Origin: Novosphingobium guangzhouense
Lineage (GTDB): Bacteria > Pseudomonadota > Alphaproteobacteria > Sphingomonadales > Sphingomonadaceae
Direction of reading: 5' to 3'
DNA length: 64,000 nucleotides
Assembly (NCBI RefSeq): GCF_002896965.1
Contig: NZ_LYMM01000021.1
Coordinates: 79,004-143,003, forward strand
Shown here: one piece after another, positions 44,661 to 53,055 of the stretch
Numbering within the stretch: the stretch's first letter is position 1
Layout: each line of letters begins with the position of its first letter
The notes under the pieces: model-generated
What the model was told of the DNA's origin: nothing
What the model saw: the letters and a program-made list of their open reading frames with translations, nothing else
Databases searched by the model: none
Position numbers and translations under genes: made by a program

Positions 44661-46103
44661 TTCGAAGCGCGTTCCCACCACGTTGGCATTGTAGCTGGTA
44701 TCGCCCGAAGGCAGCGCCGTGGCGCCGGTGTAGTGCATGAGCGCATAGTTAACGTTGAAGCGCAGGTACTGGATCGGGGACCACACCAGCGCGGCGATGT
44801 AGCCGTTCTGGGTGCCGCCGCGAATGTCGCGGTCGTTGAGGTCCAGCCAGTCGTACCGCAGGGCTACCTGGATCGATCCGGGGCCATCCTTGTCAAGCGG
44901 ATGCGCGGGGGCATTGGTGGTGAAGATGCCGCCCTTGTATCCGCGCGAATCGCCGCCGGTCAGGAAATAGCCGACTTCGCCGTAAGCGCCCTGGAAGCCC
45001 ACGGTCGACAGGCCCACGCGGTCGGCGGCAAGGTGGTAGTATTCCGCCACGCCCCACCAGCGGCCGGAAATCGCGGCCACTTCCGCGCCGTACATCGTCT
45101 CGTCCTCGACGGTCATCGCAGGCGTGCCGATCAGCCGGGTGTTGGTGCCGTGGGCGTAAGGGCGCTGGCGATAGCGCGTGCTCGAATCGGCAAGGCGGCC
45201 AAGGCGTCGCCAGTGCGCGGAGCCTGCAAGGTGCAGCTGGACGTCGCCCAGTCTGGGCGCGAAAACCAGCCGGCCGTCGATGGAATAGCTGTTGTTCTCG
45301 TCCCCGCCGTTCACCCCGTCGCTCGAATTGGCGAGCGAGCTTGGATCGTCGGTGAACACGCCCAGCTGCGCCATCAGTGGACCTCTGGTGTATTGCGCGC
45401 CAAGGCCAAGGCGGCGCTCGAAATTGAAGGCGTCGGTGAAGGCGGCGCGCTCCATCACGCTGCCGGACGTATCGCCGGTCAGTTCGTCGAGCGACCAGAA
45501 GGCGTTCTGGTTACCCAGCTGCACCTGCCACGGTCCGTTCTTGTACGTGATGAACGTGTCGACCAGATCGACGGCGTTGTCGGAAAGTTCGAACTCCAGC
45601 TTGTACGAAAGGTTCTTCGCCAGCGAACCCTCGCCGCCAAGGCGCAGGCGGCGCATCTCGCTGGTGAAGCCAAGGCCCCGGTCCTCCAGCCCCTTCGGTG
45701 CGGAAACGAAGCTGGCATCTGCCTGAATGCGGCCCTTGACCTTGAACGCCTTGCCGCCCTGCGTGAACTGCGGGCTGCCTTTCCAGGCGATGGCAGTCTC
45801 GTCTGCGGGCTTCTTCGCCGTGTCTGCGGCAGCGGCAGCGGCCACGGCTGCCGGGGCGGGGGAGGCAGGCGTGCCGGGCGCAGCGGCTGCCGCCAGCGGC
45901 GCTGGGGTACTTGCCCCAAGGCGGCTTTCCAGAGCTTCCAGTCGTGAACGAAGTTCGCGGACTTCGGCGCGCAGGGCATCGGCTTCCTGCCCGCTGAGCG
46001 GTTGCCCGCTTGCCGACTGCGCGAAGGCAGGCGCGGCCATCGTGGTCAGGGCAGTCGTGGTCAGGAATACGGCTGTGGCGGTCCGGGCAACACATGTACG
46101 CAT
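44649..46103 (-). CDS. OprP/OprO-like phosphate-selective outer-membrane porin
   Basis: Trimeric-porin-type protein expected to let phosphate or polyphosphate across the outer membrane. The 484-residue precursor has a signal peptide ending near AAPAFAQ (about residue 29), a short coiled-coil-like periplasmic stretch (LRAEVRELRSRLEALESRLG), an Ala/Pro-rich linker and then a beta-barrel domain of alternating strands ending FELDF with the terminal Phe that aids outer-membrane insertion. KVKGRIQADASFV and VMERAAFTDAF fit the OprO/OprP porin pattern. The start at 46103 was chosen for the signal peptide. It is divergent from pstS, and three PhoB half-sites lie about 50 bases upstream. Confidence 0.85.
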   Translation of the reverse strand: MRTCVARTATAVFLTTTALTTMAAPAFAQSASGQPLSGQEADALRAEVRELRSRLEALESRLGASTPAPLAAAAAPGTPASPAPAAVAAAAAADTAKKPADETAIAWKGSPQFTQGGKAFKVKGRIQADASFVSAPKGLEDRGLGFTSEMRRLRLGGEGSLAKNLSYKLEFELSDNAVDLVDTFITYKNGPWQVQLGNQNAFWSLDELTGDTSGSVMERAAFTDAFNFERRLGLGAQYTRGPLMAQLGVFTDDPSSLANSSDGVNGGDENNSYSIDGRLVFAPRLGDVQLHLAGSAHWRRLGRLADSSTRYRQRPYAHGTNTRLIGTPAMTVEDETMYGAEVAAISGRWWGVAEYYHLAADRVGLSTVGFQGAYGEVGYFLTGGDSRGYKGGIFTTNAPAHPLDKDGPGSIQVALRYDWLDLNDRDIRGGTQNGYIAALVWSPIQYLRFNVNYALMHYTGATALPSGDTSYNANVVGTRFELDF

Positions 46104-46152
46104 TGGTATCGGCGTCTCTCGCAAGGAATGGAGCGTCTTGCGGGTGGCCAGT

Positions 46153-46181
46153 ATGACCTCAAAATGACGGTAAAATGACAC
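46153..46181 (-). promoter_or_regulatory. Triple Pho box upstream of the porin gene
   Basis: Minus-strand half-sites GTGTCAT, CCGTCAT and AGGTCAT are separated by four bases each, giving exact 11-base spacing (plus-strand ATGAC at 46153, 46164 and 46175). This is the PhoB direct-repeat pattern and lies about 50 bases before the porin start codon. Confidence 0.8.
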
Positions 46182-46492
46182 TTCTGGGACATCCTCACCC
46201 GGTCCGGCGTCTGATGCGGCGGCAATTGCGCTTTATACGGTAAGTTGCGGTACGGAAACGTTACAGAATCATGACGGCAACATGATGGTTGGCCAATTTC
46301 ATGAGGTTTACGCCGTAAGCTACGGGCAGCCGCGCAATGCGGCCGTGGATGCGCTTGCCATCCGATCCGGCGAATCGTAGACCGCACGCCAAACGCATGT
46401 ATCTGAAGGGCGGGGCGAACCCGCTTGTTCATGGCGGGATGAGGGTGCCGGCGGCGTCTCTTTCCCGGACAATTTTACGGGGACACCCGACG

Positions 46493-46521
46493 ATGTCATG
46501 TTTTCGTCATGGAAGTGTCAT
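46493..46521 (+). promoter_or_regulatory. Triple Pho box upstream of pstS
   Basis: Half-sites ATGTCAT (46493), TCGTCAT (46504) and GTGTCAT (46515) are separated by four bases each, giving 11-base spacing. The pattern fits PhoB binding, and the group ends 49 bases before the pstS start codon. Confidence 0.85.
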
Positions 46522-46570
46522 CGAAGCCCAATAGGGGCGTCCCAAGATAGAAGCCCAAGGGGGTTTACCA

Positions 46571-47617
46571 ATGCGTTCGACCAAGACTTTCATTTTCGCC
46601 GCGGCTTCGGTGGTCGCTCTCAGCGCCTGCGGTGGTTCGGGTGGCTCGGCCGCTGGATCGCGCGATTTCGTGCGCGCGGTGGGCTCTTCCACCGTGTACC
46701 CCTTCGCCACTGCGGTTGCCGAAGGCTACGCCAAGGCGGCGGGCGTGAAGTCGCCCGTCATCGAAGCCACGGGCACGGGCGCGGGCATGAAGCTGTTCTG
46801 CGCCGGCGTCGGCGCGCAGCACCCTGACATCGAGGACGCCTCGCGCCGGATCAAGAAGTCCGAGTATGAGGAATGCCAGAAGAACGGCGTCAAGGAGATC
46901 GTCGAGATCCAGGTCGGCATCGACGGCATCGCCTTCGCCGAATCGAAGAGCGGCCCCGGCTTCCAGCTGACGCCGAACGACATCTACAAGGCGCTTGCGG
47001 CGAACCCTTATGGCAAGCCGAACACCGCCAAGACCTGGAAGGACGTCAACCCGTCGCTCCCGGCCGAACCGATCCTCGTTTACGGCCCGCCGTCGACTTC
47101 GGGCACGCGCGATGCGCTCAAGGAACTGATCCTCGAAGCCGGCTGCAAGACCGACGCGGCAACCGCTGCGCTCAAGGACAGCGACAAGAACAAGTACGAG
47201 GCGATCTGCCACGATATCCGTGAAGATGGCCCCTACGTCGATGCCGGTGAGAACGACAACCTCATCGTCCAGAAGATCTCGCAGAACGCCAAGGCCATCG
47301 GCATCTTCGGTTACTCGTTCCTCGAAGAAAACCCCGAGAGCCTGAAGGGCATCCCGATGTCGGGCGTGACCCCCACTTACGCGACCATCTCGGACTATTC
47401 GTACCCCGGCGCGCGCCCGCTCTACATCTACGTGAAGAAGCAGCACCTTGGCCCGATCAAGAGCCTGCAGGGCTACGTCGCGGAATGGGTCAAGGCATGG
47501 GGCACGGACGGCCTTCTGCAGAAGAAGGGCATGGTCATCGCGCCTGAGGACGTGCGCAAGAAGAGCGCCGAAATCGTCGCGAACATGACCCCGCTCGATC
47601 CTGCCGAGCTGAAGTAA
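46571..47617 (+). CDS. pstS: Phosphate-binding lipoprotein PstS
   Basis: High-affinity phosphate-binding protein of the Pst ABC importer. The 348-residue precursor starts MRSTKTFIFAAASVVALSAC with a lipobox (LSAC, Cys at about 20), so it is probably membrane-anchored. Phosphate-site segments typical of the family are VGSSTVYPFATAVAE near the start and PSTSGTRDALKELIL in the middle. AGGGGG lies before the ATG. It heads pstSCAB-phoU-phoB and is preceded by a triple Pho box. Confidence 0.95.
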   Translation: MRSTKTFIFAAASVVALSACGGSGGSAAGSRDFVRAVGSSTVYPFATAVAEGYAKAAGVKSPVIEATGTGAGMKLFCAGVGAQHPDIEDASRRIKKSEYEECQKNGVKEIVEIQVGIDGIAFAESKSGPGFQLTPNDIYKALAANPYGKPNTAKTWKDVNPSLPAEPILVYGPPSTSGTRDALKELILEAGCKTDAATAALKDSDKNKYEAICHDIREDGPYVDAGENDNLIVQKISQNAKAIGIFGYSFLEENPESLKGIPMSGVTPTYATISDYSYPGARPLYIYVKKQHLGPIKSLQGYVAEWVKAWGTDGLLQKKGMVIAPEDVRKKSAEIVANMTPLDPAELK

Positions 47618-47663
47618 GCACCTGCGGAAAATGGCCTGAACACAAAGGGGTTGGCGGCCAGTC

Positions 47664-49037
47664 ATGATACTTACCGGAGTTCTTCTGGCCGTCTTCGGCC
47701 TCGGCCTGGTCGGCTGGTTCGCCGCGCGCGGACGGGCCCGGCTGCTGTACAAGGGCCGGGGCTCGATGCACTCGATGCCCGGCTACCACGGCTGGCACCT
47801 GGCGCTGTGGATCGTCGTCCCGGCGCTGGTCGCATGGCTGGTGTGGCAGGCGGTGATGCCGGGCCTTGTCGAAGGCACCGTCTTCGCCAGCCCCGCAGCG
47901 CAGGGCCTGCCGACCGACCCCTTCCAGCTGGGCGCAATCGTCGCCGAAGCACATACGATCGCTGCCGACCCCAGCGCCGTCGCCTTCAACCCTGAAGCGC
48001 AGCGTCTGGTCGAGCCGTTCCGGCAGGCACAGGTCAAGTTCGGGCTGATGGGGGCGGTGATCGTGCTGATCGTCGCCTTCGCGGGCGGCGCCTTCGGCTT
48101 CACCCGCATCCGCCCGGACTTCCGCGCGCGTACTTATGTGGAGCGGCTGGTCCTTGGTGTCCTGCTGGCGGCATCGCTGCTGGCGATCCTGACGACTTTC
48201 GGGATTGTCGCCTCGCTGGTGTTCGAAGCGGGCATGTTCTTCAAGGACGTGTCGCCGATCGCCTTCCTCACCGGCACCCACTGGTCGCCCGCAAGCACCA
48301 TGGGCGACAACATCGACAACAACTTCGGCGCAGTGCCGCTGTTCTGGGGCACGATCTACATCGGCGCGATCATCGCCATGATCGTGGCGATCCCGCTGGG
48401 CCTGATGAGCGCGATCTACCTGACGCAGTACGCCACGCGCGATGTGCGCAAGTGGGTGAAGCCGATGCTGGAGATCCTGGCGGGCATCCCCACCGTGGTC
48501 TACGGCTACTTTGCCGCGCTGACGGTTGCGCCTTTCATCCGCGATTTCGCCGCATCGATCGGCATGGTCAATCCTTCGACCGAAAGCGCGCTGGCCGCCG
48601 GCCTCGTGATGGGCGTGATGATCATCCCGTTCGTCTCCTCCATGGCCGACGATGCGCTGGCTGCCGTGCCCCGCGCGATGAGCGACGGTTCGCTGGCGCT
48701 GGGCGCCACCCGGTCGGAAACGATCAAGAAGGTGCTGCTTCCCGCAGCACTGCCGGGCATCGTCGCGGGCGTGATGCTGGCGATCAGCCGCGCCATCGGC
48801 GAGACGATGATCGTCGTCATGGCCGCAGGCGCCGCCGCCAACCTTTCGGCGAACCCCTTCGCCTCGATGACGACCGTGACTTATCAGATCGTGCAGATGC
48901 TGACCGGCGACCAGGAGTTCAACAGCCCCAAGACGCTGTCGGCCTTCGCGCTGGGTTTGGTGCTCTTCATCGTCACCCTCATCCTCAACATCGTCGCCCT
49001 GCGCGTCGTGAAGCGGTTCCGCGAAGCCTATGAGTAA
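47664..49037 (+). CDS. pstC: Phosphate ABC permease PstC
   Basis: Membrane subunit of the Pst importer. The 457-residue protein is longer than E. coli PstC (about 320), because an N-terminal extension of about 150 residues carries two or three extra hydrophobic segments and a polar region between them; long PstC proteins are common in alphaproteobacteria. The permease domain has the ABC-interaction loop seen in DGSLALGATRSETIKKVLLP and ISRAIGETMIVVMAAG. It is 46 bases after pstS and overlaps pstA by eight bases. Confidence 0.92.
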   Translation: MILTGVLLAVFGLGLVGWFAARGRARLLYKGRGSMHSMPGYHGWHLALWIVVPALVAWLVWQAVMPGLVEGTVFASPAAQGLPTDPFQLGAIVAEAHTIAADPSAVAFNPEAQRLVEPFRQAQVKFGLMGAVIVLIVAFAGGAFGFTRIRPDFRARTYVERLVLGVLLAASLLAILTTFGIVASLVFEAGMFFKDVSPIAFLTGTHWSPASTMGDNIDNNFGAVPLFWGTIYIGAIIAMIVAIPLGLMSAIYLTQYATRDVRKWVKPMLEILAGIPTVVYGYFAALTVAPFIRDFAASIGMVNPSTESALAAGLVMGVMIIPFVSSMADDALAAVPRAMSDGSLALGATRSETIKKVLLPAALPGIVAGVMLAISRAIGETMIVVMAAGAAANLSANPFASMTTVTYQIVQMLTGDQEFNSPKTLSAFALGLVLFIVTLILNIVALRVVKRFREAYE

Positions 49038-49917
49038 GTCAGACTGGAATTCGCCCGAGGCGGTCCGCCGCCTTGCGAAGCGCCACGCCGCGGAAAAGCG
49101 GTTCAAGTTCATCGGCCTTGCCGCGATCGTGCTGAGCCTTGGGTTCCTGGCGCTGCTGCTGGTGATCATGCTCAAGAACGGACTGGGCGGTCTCGACTGG
49201 GACTTCCTTTCGGGTTCGGACTCTACCGATGCCAGCACCGCAGGCGTATGGGGCGCGGCCAAGGGTTCGCTGCTGACCATGCTGGTGACGCTGCTGCTCA
49301 GCTTCCCGATGGGCGTGCTTGCCGCGATCTATCTGGAAGAGTTCGCGCCGAAGAAGAAGTGGATCGAGTGGGTCGAGGTTTCGATCAACAACCTGGCCGC
49401 CGTGCCGTCGATCATTTTCGGCCTGCTGGGCCTGGCGGTGTTCATCAACACTTTCCAGATGCCGCGCTCCTCGCCGCTGGTCGGTGGCCTGACGCTGGCG
49501 CTGATGACGATGCCGGTCATCGTCATCTCCGGCCGCAACGCGATCAAGGCGGTGCCGCCCTCCATCCGCGAGGCCGCCTACGGCATCGGCGCCAGCAAGG
49601 TGCAGACGACGTTCCATCACGTCCTGCCGCTTGCGCTGCCGGGCATCCTGACCGGCACCATCATCGGCATGGCCCGCGCGCTGGGTGAAACCGCGCCGCT
49701 GCTGATGATCGGCATGCGCGCCTTCGTCGTCACCCCGCCCGACAGCCTGACCGCCCCGTCGAGCGTGCTGCCGATGCAGATCTTCCTGTGGTCTGACGAA
49801 ATCGACAAGGCTTTCGTCCAGAACACTTCCGCCGCCATCATCGTGCTGCTGGTCTTCCTGCTCGCCATGAACGGCATCGCGATTTACCTTCGCAACAAAT
49901 TCGAAGTCCGCTGGTAG
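49030..49917 (+). CDS. pstA: Phosphate ABC permease PstA
   Basis: Second membrane subunit of the Pst importer. The 295-residue protein has about six hydrophobic segments, an extended N-terminal cytoplasmic arm ([24 protein letters not shown]), and the coupling loop [21 protein letters not shown] with the following [16 protein letters not shown]. The start overlaps the pstC end by eight bases; pstB follows after four bases. Confidence 0.93.
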   Translation: MSKSDWNSPEAVRRLAKRHAAEKRFKFIGLAAIVLSLGFLALLLVIMLKNGLGGLDWDFLSGSDSTDASTAGVWGAAKGSLLTMLVTLLLSFPMGVLAAIYLEEFAPKKKWIEWVEVSINNLAAVPSIIFGLLGLAVFINTFQMPRSSPLVGGLTLALMTMPVIVISGRNAIKAVPPSIREAAYGIGASKVQTTFHHVLPLALPGILTGTIIGMARALGETAPLLMIGMRAFVVTPPDSLTAPSSVLPMQIFLWSDEIDKAFVQNTSAAIIVLLVFLLAMNGIAIYLRNKFEVRW

Positions 49918-49921
49918 GGAC

Positions 49922-50698
49922 ATGACCGAAGCAAACATCACATCCGCCAAAATCGCGGCTCGCAACGTCGACGTCTTCTACGGACAGAAGAAGGCGATCA
50001 ACGACGTATCCATCGACATCGACAACGGCATCGTCACTGCCTTCATCGGCCCGTCGGGCTGCGGCAAGTCGACGTTCCTGCGTACACTCAACCGCATGAA
50101 CGATACGATCGCCGGCGCCCGCGTCGACGGTCAGATCCTGCTCGACGGTGAGGACATCTACGCACCCAGCATGGACTCGGTCGCGCTGCGCGCCCGCGTC
50201 GGCATGGTGTTCCAGAAGCCCAACCCGTTCCCCAAGTCGATCTACGAGAACATCGCCTATGGCCCGCGCATCCATGGCCTTGCCAGCGCGAAGTCGGACA
50301 TGGACCGGATCGTCGAGAACGCGCTGACCAAGGCGGGCCTGTGGGAAGAGGTGAAGGATCGCCTCAACGACGCAGGCACCGCGCTTTCGGGCGGCCAGCA
50401 GCAGCGCCTGTGCATCGCGCGCGCCATTGCCGTCAGCCCGGAGGTCATCCTGATGGACGAGCCGTGCTCCGCGCTCGACCCGATAGCCACCGCGCGCATC
50501 GAGGAACTGATCGACGAACTGAAGGAAAGCTTCGCCATCGTCATCGTCACCCACTCGATGCAGCAGGCGGCCCGCGTGTCGCAGCGGACCGCCTTCTTCC
50601 ACTTGGGCAGCATGGTGGAATATGGCGAAACCGACCAGATCTTCACCAATCCGCGCGAAACGCGCACCAAGGACTACATCACCGGCCGCTACGGCTGA
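49922..50698 (+). CDS. pstB: Phosphate ABC ATPase PstB
   Basis: ATP-binding subunit of the Pst importer. The 258-residue protein has Walker [10 protein letters not shown], the signature [14 protein letters not shown], Walker [15 protein letters not shown] and the switch His of [17 protein letters not shown]. It also reads [19 protein letters not shown] near the N-terminus ([16 protein letters not shown]), the PstB pattern. It is four bases after pstA and 25 before phoU. Confidence 0.97.
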   Translation: MTEANITSAKIAARNVDVFYGQKKAINDVSIDIDNGIVTAFIGPSGCGKSTFLRTLNRMNDTIAGARVDGQILLDGEDIYAPSMDSVALRARVGMVFQKPNPFPKSIYENIAYGPRIHGLASAKSDMDRIVENALTKAGLWEEVKDRLNDAGTALSGGQQQRLCIARAIAVSPEVILMDEPCSALDPIATARIEELIDELKESFAIVIVTHSMQQAARVSQRTAFFHLGSMVEYGETDQIFTNPRETRTKDYITGRYG

Positions 50699-50723
50699 TC
50701 GGTGAACTGACAGGGAAAACGTC

Positions 50724-51425
50724 ATGGTCGATCATACCGTCAAGGCCTTCGACAGCGAAATCGGGCAGCTTCGCGGCCTCGTCGCCGAAATGGGCGGCCT
50801 CGCCGAAGTCGCCATCCGCGACGCCATCACCGCGCTCGTCCATCATGACGAGGAACTGGCCGCACAGGTCGTCGCCGCGGACGCCCGCCTCGATGCGCTG
50901 GAGGCCGAAGTGGACCGCCTTGCCGTGCGCACCATCGCCCTGCGCGCGCCGATGGCGGACGATCTTCGCGACGTCATCGCCGCGCTCAAGATCTCGGGCG
51001 TGATCGAGCGCATCGGTGATTATGCCAAGAACATCGCCAAGCGCGTGAATGCGCTGGAAGGGCGCATGAAGATCGATCCGGTGACGCTGGTGCCGACGAT
51101 GGCCGAGATCGCCGAATCGATGGTGCGCGACGTGCTCAACGCCTACGGTTCGCGCGATGCGACGCTGGCTGTCGAGGTGATCAAGCGCGACCAGAAGCTG
51201 GACCAGTTCTACAACACGCTGTTCCGTTCGCTGCTGACCCACATGATGGAAAACCCGGCGACCATCACCAGCGCCGCCCAGCTGCTGTTCATCGCCCGCA
51301 ACCTCGAACGTATCGGCGATCACGCCACCAACGTGGCCGAGATGGTCTATTACGCGGCGACTGGCGAATACTGCACCGAACGCGATTCGCTGACCGACGA
51401 CACTTCTTCGGGCATGCTGTCGTGA
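50724..51425 (+). CDS. phoU: PhoU, phosphate signalling modulator
   Basis: Links Pst transport activity to PhoR and keeps the Pho response off in high phosphate. The 233-residue protein is all-helical with two PhoU repeats; each has the acidic/helical pattern (DAITALVHHDEELAAQVVAA ... RIGDYAKNIAKRVNAL in the first, and DQFYNTLFRSLLTHMMENPA ... RNLERIGDHATNVAEM in the second), which are the metal-binding motifs of the family. The stop overlaps the phoB start by four bases (GTGA). Confidence 0.96.
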   Translation: MVDHTVKAFDSEIGQLRGLVAEMGGLAEVAIRDAITALVHHDEELAAQVVAADARLDALEAEVDRLAVRTIALRAPMADDLRDVIAALKISGVIERIGDYAKNIAKRVNALEGRMKIDPVTLVPTMAEIAESMVRDVLNAYGSRDATLAVEVIKRDQKLDQFYNTLFRSLLTHMMENPATITSAAQLLFIARNLERIGDHATNVAEMVYYAATGEYCTERDSLTDDTSSGMLS

Positions 51426-52111
51426 GCGCGGCCTCGATCCTCGTCGTCGAGGACGACGTTGCGCTCAGCGAACTGCTGACCTGGAACCTGTCGGCCGAGG
51501 GTTACGACGTGCGCTCCACGCCCGATGGCGAGGAAGCGCTGGTCATGGTGCGCGAGCAGACCCCCGACGCCATCGTCCTTGACTGGATGATCGAGCAGGT
51601 GCCGGGCATCGAGGTCTGCCGCCAGCTGCGCAAGGACAAGGAGACCGCGTCGGTCCCCATCATCATGCTGACCGCGCGCGGCGAGGAAGAGGACATGATC
51701 CGCGGTCTCAAGACCGGCGCGGATGACTATGTCACCAAGCCGTTCTCCCCGCGTGAACTGATGGCCCGGATCGAGGCGCTGCTGCGCCGCTCGCGCCCGT
51801 CGCTGGCGGGCAGCGTGCTGTCGTGGGGCGATATCGAACTGGACGCCACCAGCCACCGCGTCCGTCGCGGCGGAGAGGCGCTGCACCTTGGCCCCACCGA
51901 GTTCCGCCTGCTGCGCTACTTCATGGAACGCCCCAACCGCGTGGTTTCGCGCCAGCAGATCCTCGACGGGGTCTGGGGCATGGATTCCGACATCGACGAG
52001 CGCACCGTGGACGTCCACATCCGCCGTTTGCGCAAGGCGATCAACCGCGACGGCGACACCGATCCCATCCGAACCGTGCGCGCTGCGGGTTATGCGATGG
52101 ACGTGGCCTGA
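51422..52111 (+). CDS. phoB: PhoB, phosphate response regulator
   Basis: OmpR-class response regulator that activates Pho-box promoters. The 229-residue protein has a receiver domain with VVEDDVALSE, phospho-acceptor D54 in IVLDWMIEQVPG, and GADDYVTKPFSPREL; the C-terminal winged helix includes LHLGPTEFRLLRYFMERPNR and DERTVDVHIRRLRKAINRDG. It starts with GTG overlapping the phoU stop. It is the last gene of the pst operon and is followed by a strong bidirectional terminator. The Pho boxes at 43469, 46153 and 46493 are likely targets. Confidence 0.96.
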   Translation: MSAASILVVEDDVALSELLTWNLSAEGYDVRSTPDGEEALVMVREQTPDAIVLDWMIEQVPGIEVCRQLRKDKETASVPIIMLTARGEEEDMIRGLKTGADDYVTKPFSPRELMARIEALLRRSRPSLAGSVLSWGDIELDATSHRVRRGGEALHLGPTEFRLLRYFMERPNRVVSRQQILDGVWGMDSDIDERTVDVHIRRLRKAINRDGDTDPIRTVRAAGYAMDVA

Positions 52112-52135
52112 GGTTCATCCATCGCTGCAAACAGG

Positions 52136-52163
52136 AAAGGGGCCGCCATCGAGCGGCCCCTTT
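52136..52163. terminator. Bidirectional terminator after phoB
   Basis: Perfect 11-bp stem AAAGGGGCCGC (52136-52146), loop CATCGA, GCGGCCCCTTT (52153-52163), flanked by A and T runs on the two sides. It lies between phoB and the convergent UPF0016 gene. Confidence 0.88.
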
Positions 52164-52168
52164 TCGTT

Positions 52169-52744
52169 TCAGCCGATCCAGCCCGCCGTCTGCGCCAGCA
52201 GCCACAGCCCGATCACCAGGAACAGCAGCGCCGCCACCGTGCGCACCACGTTCAGCGGCACGCGCTTGATCAGTTCGTTGCCGAGGAACACGGCGGGCAC
52301 GTTCGCCAGCATCATGCCGATTGTGGTGCCCATCATGACCGGCACCACGCTCTGGAACCGGGCGCCCAGCGCGATCGTGGCAAGCTGGGTCTTGTCGCCC
52401 ATCTCCACCAGGAAGAACGCGATCGCGGTCGCCACGAAGGGTCCGAAGCGGCTGGGGCGGGCTTCTTCGTCCTCGTCGAACTTGTCCGGGATCAGCGTCC
52501 AGCCCGCCATCACGATGAAGCTGGCGGCGACGAGGTAGCGGAACCAGCGCCCATCGAGGAACGCGGCCGCCTGTTCGCCCACCAGCGCCGCCAGGAAATG
52601 ATTGGCGATGGTGGCGACGAAGATGCCCGCCACGATCGGCCAGGGACGCCTGAAACGCGTGGCAAGGACGATGGCGAGCAGCTGGGTCTTGTCGCCGATC
52701 TCGGCAAGCGCGACCACGGCGGTCGATGTGAGCAGGGCTTCCAC
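52169..52744 (-). CDS. UPF0016/GDT1-family cation exporter (Mn2+)
   Basis: A 191-residue six-helix membrane protein with two repeats of the family motif E-x-G-D-K-T: ALAEIGDKTQLLA near the start and FLVEMGDKTQLAT near residue 115. Members of this family (yeast Gdt1, human TMEM165, bacterial MneA) move Mn2+ or Ca2+. The start is GTG at 52744 with GGAG seven bases upstream; the longer frame's first residues overlap the leader structure and are not membrane protein-like. A yybP-ykoY riboswitch in the leader supports Mn2+ export. Transcription is away from the convergent phoB. Confidence 0.88.
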   Translation of the reverse strand: MEALLTSTAVVALAEIGDKTQLLAIVLATRFRRPWPIVAGIFVATIANHFLAALVGEQAAAFLDGRWFRYLVAASFIVMAGWTLIPDKFDEDEEARPSRFGPFVATAIAFFLVEMGDKTQLATIALGARFQSVVPVMMGTTIGMMLANVPAVFLGNELIKRVPLNVVRTVAALLFLVIGLWLLAQTAGWIG

Positions 52745-52757
52745 TTGGATACTCCGG

Positions 52758-52805
52758 GGCCGGGCGGACACGAAACGCAACGACGCACACGGAATCCGCC
52801 CGGCC
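52758..52805 (-). promoter_or_regulatory. Expression-platform hairpin of the riboswitch
   Basis: Perfect 11-bp stem: on the minus strand GGCCGGGCGGA (52805-52795) pairs with TCCGCCCGGCC (52768-52758). It lies between the aptamer and the start codon, and the GGAG ribosome site starts three bases after it, so it probably controls access to the ribosome site or transcription. Confidence 0.65.
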
Positions 52806-52821
52806 GAGCGAAACCGCCATG

Positions 52822-52936
52822 CGTCATTGGTCTCGCCCGGACGTTCAAAAACGTCCTCCTGCGCGCCATGGCTTCTCAGCCAAGTGTGTTGACGGCAGGT
52901 CCCGCAAGGTTGCGGGCGGCTACTCCCCAGATGACG
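52822..52936 (-). ncRNA. yybP-ykoY manganese riboswitch
   Basis: Mn2+-sensing aptamer in the leader of the UPF0016 gene. Read on the minus strand the two consensus loops are present: GGGGAGTAGC (52928-52919) and GGGCGAGACC (52838-52829). The closing stem is CGTCAT (52936-52931) with ATGACG (52827-52822). The middle region has the CCGTCAACACAC-type junction and a hairpin. Riboswitches of this class commonly precede MntP and UPF0016 exporters, activating them at high Mn2+. Confidence 0.92.
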
Positions 52937-52975
52937 GGCCGGCGTCTACGCGTGTCCGGCGGCTTTGGGAAGCGC

Positions 52976-53008
52976 AAAAAGAAAGGCCCGGTCGCAAAGG
53001 ACCGGGCC
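52976..53008 (-). terminator. Intrinsic terminator of the TonB receptor gene
   Basis: Stem GGCCCGGTC (52985-52993) with GACCGGGCC (53000-53008), loop GCAAAG. On the minus strand it is followed by TTTC and a run of T (plus-strand AAAAAGAAA at 52976-52984). Confidence 0.88.
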
Positions 53009-53055
53009 CGTAAGTTTGCCGTCGGGAGGGCAGGAGCCTCCCCGGAAAAGACGGC

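Larger units (their letters stand above)
46104..46570. promoter_or_regulatory. Divergent porin/pstS regulatory region
   Basis: 467 bases without a gene. It holds Pho boxes facing each side, plus a third minus-strand pair CCATCAT-GTTG-CCGTCAT at 46271-46288 and a small palindrome TTACG-C-CGTAA at 46308-46318. No small ORF with convincing signals was seen. Confidence 0.65.
52745..53055. other. Leader region and terminator between UPF0016 and TonB genes
   Basis: 311 bases without a gene. It contains the yybP-ykoY aptamer, its hairpin and the terminator of the TonB receptor gene; the promoter of the riboswitch transcript must lie in about 52937-52975. Confidence 0.8.

Noticed and set aside
46308..46318. 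TTACGCCGTAA as a regulatory palindrome
   Set aside because: It is short and similar strings occur by chance in this GC context; no matching regulator.
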